Source of the DNA: JBCDBH01 sp039184055
GTDB lineage: Bacteria; Acidobacteriota; Thermoanaerobaculia; Multivoradales; J023
Length of the DNA: 7,379 bases
Assembly: GCA_039184055.1 (NCBI GenBank)
Contig: JBCDBH010000296.1
Coordinates: forward strand, 1-7,379
Reading direction: 5' to 3'
Position 1 is the first letter of the stretch. Every line of letters begins with the position of its first letter. Both the position numbers and the translations under genes were made by a program. Under the pieces are notes generated by a model. That model ran no database searches. It saw only the letters and a program-made list of their open reading frames with translations, and was not told the DNA's origin. Shown piece by piece: positions 1 through 4,832 of this stretch.

Positions 1-949
1 CGAAGAGCTCGTTCTCGGTGAGGGTCATCCGCTCGCGGCTGAACTCGTCGATCGACAGGCCTTCGACGATTTCCCAATCGCCGCCCTTGCAACGTACCGG
101 AAACGAATAGAAGACACCGTCGCGAATGCCGTAGGGGTTGCCGTCGCTCGGCACGGCCATACTCACCCAATCACCCTCGGGGCTCCCGTGCACCCAGTCC
201 CGGATATGGTCGACCGCCGCCGAGGCCGCGGATGCCGCCGACGACGCACCGCGTGCTTCGATGATCGCGGCGCCACGCTTTTGCACCGTGGGAATGAAGG
301 TGTCGCGGACCCATTCCGTTTCGACCTTGTCGGTCGCTGGGCCACCGCCGACCGTGCAGTGCGAAAGATCGGGGTATTGCGTGGCCGAGTGGTTGCCCCA
401 AATCGTCATGCGGTTGATATCCGTCACGTGAGCGCCGGTTTGGGAGGCGAGCTGACTGATGGCTCGATTGTGATCCAGGCGAGTCATGGCCGAAAACTGA
501 CGCCGATCGAGGCTCGGCGCATTGGCGCTCGCGATCAGGGCGTTGGTATTGGCCGGGTTGCCCACGACGAGTACCCGCACACCACGATCGGCTTTGGCGT
601 CGAGCGCCTTGCCTTGTACCGAGAAAATCTGTGCGTTCGCCTGGAGCAGATCTTTCCGTTCCATGCCTTTGCCTCGCGGACGCGCACCGACCAGCAGTGC
701 GTAATCGGCGCCATCGAACGCCTCTTCAGCGTCGGCGGTGGCGACGATGTTGTTCACGAGTGGAAAGGCGCAATCCCGGATTTCCATCACGACACCTTCG
801 AGTGCCTTGAGTGCCGGGGGGATTTCGAGGAGGTGTAGGTCGACCGGTTGGTCGGCGCCGAGCATCTCGCCGGACGCGATACGGAAAATCAAGGAGTAGC
901 CAATCGAACCGGCGGCACCGGTAATGGCGACGCGTGCGGGACGAGTCAT
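1..949 (-). CDS. mdh: NAD-dependent malate dehydrogenase, C-terminus cut by window edge
   Basis: The enzyme interconverts malate and oxaloacetate with NAD in the cytoplasmic TCA cycle. Translating the minus strand from the ATG at 947-949 gives 316 residues that remain open at the edge. Family members are usually about 326-330 aa, so only some 10-15 residues are missing. Visible motifs are the Rossmann loop GAAGSIGYSL (11-20), an acidic residue E42 after beta-2 (LLEIPPALKALEG), which fits NAD over NADP, the substrate loop GARPRGKGMERKD (88-100), GNPANTN (130-136), the catalytic Asp159 in TRLDHNRA, the catalytic His187 in IWGNHSATQYPD, and GASSAASAA (234-242). A clear AGGAG (957-961, read on the minus strand) lies 7 nt before the ATG and fixes the start. 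Two small departures from the usual family sequence as I remember it are Ser15 in place of Gln in the glycine loop and MEIRDCAFP in place of MELDDCAFP. The gene is divergent from the secreted-protein gene at 1233. Identity is very likely. Confidence 0.96.
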   Translation of the reverse strand, partial: MTRPARVAITGAAGSIGYSLIFRIASGEMLGADQPVDLHLLEIPPALKALEGVVMEIRDCAFPLVNNIVATADAEEAFDGADYALLVGARPRGKGMERKDLLQANAQIFSVQGKALDAKADRGVRVLVVGNPANTNALIASANAPSLDRRQFSAMTRLDHNRAISQLASQTGAHVTDINRMTIWGNHSATQYPDLSHCTVGGGPATDKVETEWVRDTFIPTVQKRGAAIIEARGASSAASAASAAVDHIRDWVHGSPEGDWVSMAVPSDGNPYGIRDGVFYSFPVRCKGGDWEIVEGLSIDEFSRERMTLTENELF

Positions 950-956
950 ATCGGAG

Positions 957-961
957 CTCCT
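957..961 (-). promoter_or_regulatory. Ribosome binding site of mdh
   Basis: The minus-strand sequence AGGAG lies 7 nt upstream of the ATG at 947-949. It is a strong Shine-Dalgarno match at good spacing and settles the mdh start. Confidence 0.8.
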
Positions 962-1126
962 GTCGGACATGCATGTAGTGAGTCGGGAACGGAAACAGGG
1001 TCCCATGGAGAGATGAGAACCGCGCAAATCGTAGCACGGCGAACGAGGTCCGATCGGGCGGTCGACGACGTCGCTCAGGTGTTGTGGGTGGGTATGTCGA
1101 GCGGTTCTAGCATGCTGGAGTAGCGT

Positions 1127-1136
1127 ATTCTAGAAT
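1127..1136. repeat. 10-bp perfect palindrome ATTCTAGAAT
   Basis: ATTCTAGAAT is its own reverse complement. It sits about 97 nt before the ATG of the secreted-protein gene, and the half-element TTCTAG recurs at 1105-1110 beside a second palindrome, AGCATGCT. The spacing and location would suit a dimeric regulator's operator between divergent genes, but a palindrome this short can arise by chance. Confidence 0.35.
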
Positions 1137-1232
1137 CAGGATGAAGCCGGAGAGGGCACGGATCGAGTTACCACACGAACCGATACGCGCTTCGAGTCGA
1201 AGCCGACTCGGACGGCAGTCACGAGAACCCCA

Positions 1233-2108
1233 ATGAATGGGAAGGAGATCGCCATTCTGTCGCGACGCTTCGTACTCACCGCACTCGTTATCGGTTTCAT
1301 GGTCTCTCCAGTTGTGGCGCAAACGGTGTCTCCACGCGCCGAGGCGCCGGCCAGTCGGTTTCTCGTGCCGTTCTTCGAGGTCGACTACAACGATGGTCAA
1401 GGCGTCTCGACCCTTTTCGCGATTCGCAACGAGAGCACCCAGACGGTCTCGGTGACGATCGATTACTTCGAGGTCGATCGACCTGCCAGCCAGGTGCCAC
1501 AACGTAGCGATGAGGTCGTACTCGGTCCCAAACAGACCACCACGGTCAACGTTCGGTTCGTCGAAGATCTTCTGCGCGACCCCGATAATTTCGCGCGTGG
1601 GTACATCGTGTTCACATCGATGTCCAGCGCGTTGCAGGGAGACTATTTTCAGATCGATCGTGCCGGCAACTTCGCTTTTGGTGAGCGGTTGATCAACATC
1701 GACTCACAGAGCTTTCACAATGAGCTGTGTCAGTCGCTCAGCGCGCGTTTCTTCAACGGCGGCGGGTTCGACGCGGGAACCGAGCTCACCTTCTGGCTCG
1801 ACACCGAACAGCCTCCCTCGCTCGGTGAAGCCGTAGCCTTCTACAAGATTTACAACGAAGCTGGAGATGAGATCTTCTCGTCACAGATCTTCTCGGAAGA
1901 CGTGGCGTTTACGCTCCAGGTGGCCGATCTCGCACTGCCACCCCCGGCGCCAGCGTTGCCATCGTTCGGCACGGTCGAGATCCAATTCGCCGCCACCATC
2001 GGCACGAGCACGGCTCCGGTATCAGGTCATGTAACCGTTGGCTTGTCGGCGAGCAACCGGTATTCGGTGGGCTTCGAGGCGGTGTGTCTCGATGCTGGGA
2101 TGTTCTGA
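1233..2108 (+). CDS. Secreted protein of unknown function, predicted beta-rich
   Basis: The 291-aa protein has an N-terminal Sec signal peptide: basic residues K4, R11 and R12, a hydrophobic core F13-V28, and a likely cut after A29 (PVVA/QT). The mature part carries motifs such as LVPFFEVDYNDGQGVSTLFAIRNES (44-68), with alternating hydrophobic and polar residues suggesting beta strands. It ends in a segment (about 246-286) of the form GTVEIQF...GHVTVGLSAS...YSVGFEAVCLD. From memory, similar 'LVPYFEVD...GVTTLFA' exported proteins recur in Acidobacteriota, where their function is unknown. Only two cysteines are present (C166, C285), so one disulfide is possible. There is no lipobox, anchor or catalytic motif. 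The ATG at 1233 has only a poor upstream ribosome site. AAGGAG at 1242-1247 lies inside the reading frame and would better serve ATT 1254 or CTG 1257, which would give a shorter signal peptide. No function is assigned. Confidence 0.85.
   Translation: MNGKEIAILSRRFVLTALVIGFMVSPVVAQTVSPRAEAPASRFLVPFFEVDYNDGQGVSTLFAIRNESTQTVSVTIDYFEVDRPASQVPQRSDEVVLGPKQTTTVNVRFVEDLLRDPDNFARGYIVFTSMSSALQGDYFQIDRAGNFAFGERLINIDSQSFHNELCQSLSARFFNGGGFDAGTELTFWLDTEQPPSLGEAVAFYKIYNEAGDEIFSSQIFSEDVAFTLQVADLALPPPAPALPSFGTVEIQFAATIGTSTAPVSGHVTVGLSASNRYSVGFEAVCLDAGMF
1242..1247 (+). promoter_or_regulatory. Shine-Dalgarno-like AAGGAG inside the annotated secreted-protein frame
   Basis: AAGGAG encodes K4-E5 if translation starts at ATG 1233, but it is also a strong ribosome-binding match. 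It lies 6 nt before ATT (1254) and 9 nt before CTG (1257), both in frame. Starting at CTG would leave SRRFVLTALVIGF as the beginning of a compact signal peptide. No ATG, GTG or TTG lies at usable spacing in this frame, so a non-standard start or pure coincidence are the two options. Confidence 0.3.
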
Positions 2109-2109
2109 C

Positions 2110-2118
2110 GTAAACTCA
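2110..2118 (+). promoter_or_regulatory. Candidate -10 element for tRNA-Leu (GTAAACTCA)
   Basis: TAAACT (2111-2116) matches four of six positions of the TATAAT consensus and ends 10 nt before the tRNA, as a promoter for a short-leader tRNA would. No good -35 hexamer is visible about 17 nt upstream, inside the coding sequence. The same 9-mer, GTAAACTCA, occurs on the minus strand at 4697-4705, just before the ankyrin gene. Confidence 0.25.
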
Positions 2119-2126
2119 TTGGATGC

Positions 2127-2208
2127 GCCGGAGTGGCGGAATCGGTAGACGCAGGAGACTTAAAATCTCCCGCCATCGCGCGTGCGGGTTCGAGTCCCGC
2201 CTCCGGCA
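2127..2208 (+). tRNA. tRNA-Leu (anticodon UAA)
   Basis: A complete class II tRNA cloverleaf of 82 nt can be folded by eye. The acceptor stem is GCCGGAG (2127-2133) with CTCCGGC (2201-2207) and discriminator A2208. The D stem is GCG/CGC (2136-2138 with 2150-2152), with the GG pair at 2144-2145. The anticodon stem is GGAGA/TCTCC (2154-2158 with 2166-2170), with loop CTTAAAA and anticodon TAA at 2161-2163. A 13-nt variable arm (2171-2183) with a possible CGC/GCG stem is the leucine-type long arm. The T arm is GCGGG-TTCGAGT-CCCGC (2184-2200). The genome does not encode CCA (the next bases are CGA), so CCA must be added by the nucleotidyltransferase. The tRNA begins 18 nt after the secreted-protein stop codon, so it is either co-transcribed and processed or has a promoter at the end of that gene. 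It converges with the minus-strand gene ending at 2244. Confidence 0.97.
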
Positions 2209-2243
2209 CGATCATCCAGCCAGGCGCATCTCGCCCGATACGC

Positions 2244-3545
2244 CTATGTCGATTCAGGTGGGGGAGCGATTTCGACGGTCGTGGGATCCTCGCCGGTCGG
2301 TTCGGGATGATCCGCCGACTCCTCGCCACCGCGTCGTAGAAGCAGCGCACGCCGTTTTTCGATTCCCTCGAGCCAGACGGGCACAAAGGTAATCAGGTCG
2401 CGTAGATACTCGTCGATGATGCCCAATTCGGTGGCCATGCGACGGCTGAACACGGCATGACAATGCGTGAGGTGACGGACGCTTTGATCTCGTTCGGTAC
2501 GTGACTCACCCGCCGTCGCCTGCATCCGATCGATCGCTTCGCGTGCCGCGTCGTGCATCTCGATGACGAGGCGGCATTTGGTCGGGATCTCCGTCGTGTA
2601 GCGATCGAGGATTTCCATCTCGTAGAAGCGAATGCCGCGTAGCGCCAAGAGCTCGCGGAGCTTGGGTGTCAAGCCACCGAGGAGCTTGTGCAAGAAGGCC
2701 GTGGCTTCCTGCCAAGGGCGTCCTTCGGGTACCCGCTGGGCGCGTTTCATTCGATTGATCAGCGGCGCCAAGTCGTGCATCCGCTCCCGTTCGAGCGTGG
2801 CGAGGTAATCACCGAGACGCTGTACGGTGCCGTGCAGCCATTCCGCCTCGTCGATGTCTTGCGGAAAGCGCTTCGATAGGAAGTAGTCGGCGTCATGGAT
2901 GCTGCGAGGATCCGCCGCCATGACTTCGCCAAACGTATCCTGCAGAAACGAGTGCAGCTGACCGATCGACACGCAGAGAAGCTTGCGAACGTCGATCAGA
3001 TGCTCTTCGGCGACGGTTTCGGAGAAACCATCGAGCTCCTGGAGCACGTTTTCATCGAGTAGCTCGAGGGCTCCCGAGGCGGTGAGTCGGGCTGCTTCGA
3101 GTTGCGGGATGACCGATGGTACCGACAACAACGGCCGTAGCTCACGACGGATCAAGGTACCGACGTGACGCACACGACGCCAGATCTCGCGGAGTCGATC
3201 GGGTGAGCAGTGGAGGATCGCGTAGTTGCTTTCGAGCACCCCCGACAGCAGCCGAATACAACCCAGAAACGCGCGAATTCTCGGGTTCTGCCAGCGGACC
3301 TTTTCGAGCGACCACTCGGCGATCGAGACTTCGTTGGGCAGCAGGATCGACAGATCACCGAGGTTGATGACCTGTTGCCCGTCTTCGGTGAGTTGAGGAT
3401 CGAATCCCTCGTCGATATCGGCATCGAGCCGGTCCATACCGGCTGCCGCTAGATCCAACTTGCCATCCGCGAGGTTGTCGGTGCTCACGAACGCGAGCAT
3501 ACCAGTCTTCCGTGCTCCTTCGGAGCACTCGAGACCTACGAACAT
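2244..3545 (-). CDS. Uncharacterised helical cytoplasmic protein in a receiver-domain operon
   Basis: I do not recognise a family for this 433-aa protein. Its sequence is dominated by charged amphipathic segments without transmembrane stretches, signal peptide or strong Gly/Pro breaks, so it should be a soluble, mostly alpha-helical protein. It includes runs such as RLREIWRRVRHVGTLIRRE and LGDYLATLERERMHDL. The C-terminus is acidic and proline-rich (EESADHPEPTGEDPTTVE..., last ~25 residues) and probably disordered. I see no nucleotide-binding loop, kinase, HPt, protease or helix-turn-helix signature. The start is uncertain. ATG 3545 gives 433 aa but weak ribosome binding. ATG 3500 gives 418 aa, with GGAAG 6 nt upstream, and leaves a hairpin (3512-3528) in the leader. 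It is the last gene of a minus-strand cluster after the receiver gene (36 nt gap, or 81 nt with the shorter start), suggesting it is the receiver's partner or output. That role is inference from position only. Confidence 0.85.
   Translation of the reverse strand: MFVGLECSEGARKTGMLAFVSTDNLADGKLDLAAAGMDRLDADIDEGFDPQLTEDGQQVINLGDLSILLPNEVSIAEWSLEKVRWQNPRIRAFLGCIRLLSGVLESNYAILHCSPDRLREIWRRVRHVGTLIRRELRPLLSVPSVIPQLEAARLTASGALELLDENVLQELDGFSETVAEEHLIDVRKLLCVSIGQLHSFLQDTFGEVMAADPRSIHDADYFLSKRFPQDIDEAEWLHGTVQRLGDYLATLERERMHDLAPLINRMKRAQRVPEGRPWQEATAFLHKLLGGLTPKLRELLALRGIRFYEMEILDRYTTEIPTKCRLVIEMHDAAREAIDRMQATAGESRTERDQSVRHLTHCHAVFSRRMATELGIIDEYLRDLITFVPVWLEGIEKRRALLLRRGGEESADHPEPTGEDPTTVEIAPPPEST
3512..3528 (-). 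repeat. Perfect 7-bp hairpin GTGCTCC-(3 nt)-GGAGCAC at the gene start
   Basis: GTGCTCC (3512-3518) pairs perfectly with GGAGCAC (3522-3528) across a three-base loop. In the minus-strand transcript it lies 11 nt upstream of the alternative ATG at 3500, or just inside the gene if ATG 3545 is used. Its downstream arm contains a GGAG that would otherwise be a ribosome-binding sequence. There is no U-tract, so it is not an intrinsic terminator. A translational or processing role is possible but unproven. Confidence 0.5.
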
Positions 3546-3558
3546 CGCTCGCCTACGG

Positions 3559-3579
3559 CGGCAATTTTCGAAACTGCCG
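3559..3579 (-). repeat. Imperfect inverted repeat between receiver and helical-protein genes
   Basis: CGGCA (3559-3563) pairs with TGCCG (3575-3579). After one mismatch, TTT pairs with AAA, making an 8-9 bp interrupted stem with a tiny loop. It begins just after the receiver-gene stop codon (3582-3584). No T-run follows on either strand, so it is at most a 3'-end stabiliser or a weak, factor-dependent end. Confidence 0.35.
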
Positions 3580-3581
3580 AC

Positions 3582-3998
3582 TCAGGGTGAGGTGACCAGG
3601 TTCTCTCGAACGATTCGAACCAAGTCTTCGTAGACGATCGGTTTGGCGAGGACGTCGCTACAGCCGGCTTCAGTCGCACGCTCGATCTCGTCGGCGGTGA
3701 CATGTCCCGTCACCGCGATGATCGGGATATGACGCAAGGCGGCGTCGGCTTTGATGCGACGCGTGGCTTCCCAGCCATCCGTTTTCGGCATGGCGAGGTC
3801 CATGAGGATGAGGTCGGGACGGTGGGAGCTCGCCATCGTGACGGCTTCATCGCCGTTCTCGGCGACCAAAGTGTCGAAATGGCTCAATTGCAGGAGTCGT
3901 TCGAGAATGACGCGATTGTCAGCGCCATCGTCGGCGATCAGTATGGTCCCGCGTTGGCGCGTTTCGGGATCAGCCGGTTCTGGTGGTGGTTTCGTCAT
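3582..3998 (-). CDS. Single-domain response regulator (CheY-like receiver)
   Basis: The 138-aa protein is a complete phospho-receiver domain (about residues 17-134) preceded by a short Pro/Glu-rich tail and followed by no output domain. All signature residues are present: the Mg-binding acidic pair D23-D24 (ILIADDGADNR), the phospho-acceptor D67 (LILMDLAMP), the switch Thr97 (IIAVTGHV) and Lys119 (VLAKPI). It should therefore be phosphorylatable by a histidine kinase and act by binding a partner protein, as CheY, Spo0F or DivK do. The DDGADNR form resembles receivers attached to or paired with hybrid kinases. No kinase is in the window. The gene lies 27 nt after the ankyrin-repeat gene and 36 nt before the helical-protein gene, all on the minus strand, so co-transcription is likely. 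The ATG at 3998 has no strong ribosome site, which suits a downstream operon gene. The domain call is secure, the partner unknown. Confidence 0.95.
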   Translation of the reverse strand: MTKPPPEPADPETRQRGTILIADDGADNRVILERLLQLSHFDTLVAENGDEAVTMASSHRPDLILMDLAMPKTDGWEATRRIKADAALRHIPIIAVTGHVTADEIERATEAGCSDVLAKPIVYEDLVRIVRENLVTSP

Positions 3999-4025
3999 GC
4001 GTGTGACTCGCCGGTTGCGACCGCC

Positions 4026-4691
4026 TCAGCGTGATAGCCGCGCGGCGATTTCCTCATGGCCACGTTCCGCCGCGAGCTGCGCGGAGGTCTGGCCGTTGTG
4101 AGCTTGCGTGGCGGGCTCGGCCCCGCGCTCGAGCAGCCAGCCCACGACCGTCTCGTCGCCTTGGGCGGCGGCTTGATGAAGCGGTGTCCAGCCGCCGGCC
4201 TGGGCGATATTGACCGGCACGCCAGCATCCAGAAGAAGGCGGATGCAGGCTCGTGAACGCTCACGATCGCGGTGCGCGATTGCGCTGTGCAGCGGGGCGA
4301 CACGCATCGCATTGTCGGAGGGGCGCGCCGCGTCGGCTCCGACCGCGAGCAACCGTTCGACGATCGGCGCGTGACCGAAAAAAGCGGCGAGACCGATCGG
4401 GCTGAATCCGTCTTCGGCCGTGGAATCTACGCTGGCCGGATTCTCGGTGAGCAGCTCGTCGGCCCGTTCGAGGTCACCGACGACGATCGTCTCCCAGAGG
4501 TCGAGCGGCGCCTCGATCGCTCGACGTGCCGCGACCAACATCGAGACCATGTCATCGAGACCTCGATAGGCCGAGTACACAATCACCGAGACATTGTCCG
4601 CGCGTCCCGCCGCGAGCTCGAGATCGGTTTCGAGCTGGCGTTTGACGGCGGCCGTATTACCGGAATCGAGGGCATCGATAAACTGTTTCAT
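4026..4691 (-). CDS. Ankyrin-repeat protein
   Basis: The 221-aa cytoplasmic protein starts at ATG 4689-4691 (MKQFIDALDSGN). An N-terminal helical region (about 1-90) contains weaker repeat-like helices such as ALDSGNTAAVKRQL and TIVVGDLERADELL. Recognisable ankyrin repeats follow: DGFSPIGLAAFFGHAPIVER at 94-113 plus LLAVGAD, then APLHSAIAHRD...RLLLDAGVPVN (132-161), GGWTPLHQAAAQGDETVVGW at 166-185 plus LLERGAEP, and a final half repeat NGQTSAQLAAERGHEEIAAR (199-218). Ankyrin repeats bind other proteins; there is no catalytic domain, signal peptide or membrane segment. The frame stays open upstream to an ATG at 4811, but that 40-residue extension is low-complexity and runs into the promoter region of the divergent amidohydrolase gene, so I prefer the shorter start. 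It is the first gene of the cluster with the receiver and helical-protein genes. Its binding partner is unknown, and those two products are the obvious candidates. Confidence 0.9.
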   Translation of the reverse strand: MKQFIDALDSGNTAAVKRQLETDLELAAGRADNVSVIVYSAYRGLDDMVSMLVAARRAIEAPLDLWETIVVGDLERADELLTENPASVDSTAEDGFSPIGLAAFFGHAPIVERLLAVGADAARPSDNAMRVAPLHSAIAHRDRERSRACIRLLLDAGVPVNIAQAGGWTPLHQAAAQGDETVVGWLLERGAEPATQAHNGQTSAQLAAERGHEEIAARLSR

Positions 4692-4832
4692 CGCGGTGAG
4701 TTTACTCGATCGGGATCGCTGATAGCATCCGGCCGTCTTGCTCGGCTTGGAGGTCGGCTGCGTCGAGCGCTGGATTGCGGGTTGTCGTTTTGGCCCGTTG
4801 CCGACCGCCAAAGGCCGACTAAGGGAGTGATC
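4692..4832. promoter_or_regulatory. Divergent intergenic region, ankyrin cluster / amidohydrolase
   Basis: These 141 nt separate the ankyrin-led minus-strand cluster from the plus-strand lipoprotein amidohydrolase and should hold promoters for both. On the minus strand, TAAACT (complement of 4699-4704) resembles a -10 hexamer but lies so close to the ATG at 4691 that it would give an almost leaderless transcript. No convincing plus-strand -35/-10 pair or operator palindrome was seen. Promoter presence is inferred from gene orientation. Confidence 0.4.
4821..4827 (+). promoter_or_regulatory. Ribosome binding site deciding the amidohydrolase start
   Basis: AAGGGAG ends 5 nt before GTG 4833 and overlaps the other in-frame GTG at 4827. 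This spacing favours GTG 4833, which begins a compact lipoprotein signal peptide (VFRVFGSLLLAMSMVIMNAC). Confidence 0.6.

Larger units (their letters stand above)
950..1232. promoter_or_regulatory. Divergent intergenic region between mdh and the secreted-protein gene
   Basis: These 283 nt separate two genes transcribed away from each other, so promoters for both should lie here. No convincing -35/-10 pair is visible. On the minus strand, TACGAT (complement of 1028-1033) is a weak -10 candidate for mdh without a good -35 partner. The stretch around 1105-1136 is relatively AT-rich and holds the palindromes AGCATGCT (1109-1116) and ATTCTAGAAT (1127-1136), with TTCTAG occurring at 1105-1110 and again at 1128-1133. 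No RNA gene or additional coding sequence is convincing. That promoters lie here is inferred from gene orientation only. Confidence 0.5.

Noticed and set aside
188..838. A 216-codon open frame on the plus strand
   Set aside because: It lies entirely antisense to mdh, whose motifs are unmistakable. Its translation is Arg/Gly-rich and without domains, the usual shadow of a GC-rich gene.
2222..2245. Possible terminator after tRNA-Leu (AGGCG at 2222-2226 with CGCCT at 2241-2245)
   Set aside because: A five-base-pair stem with a 14-nt loop and no T-run is too weak to call a terminator.
2027..2386. Minus-strand frame of 119 codons across the tRNA
   Set aside because: It covers the complement of tRNA-Leu and overlaps the ends of both neighbouring genes. 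tRNA-spanning frames of this kind are common artefacts.
4692..4811. Longer start for the ankyrin protein (40 extra residues)
   Set aside because: The extra residues are low-complexity and unlike ankyrin helices. They would occupy the promoter region of the divergent gene.
4272..4832. In-frame N-terminal extension of the amidohydrolase (about 187 codons)
   Set aside because: The stretch overlaps the ankyrin gene in antisense and has no domain. A proper ribosome site and lipoprotein signal peptide start at 4833, so the extension is open by chance.
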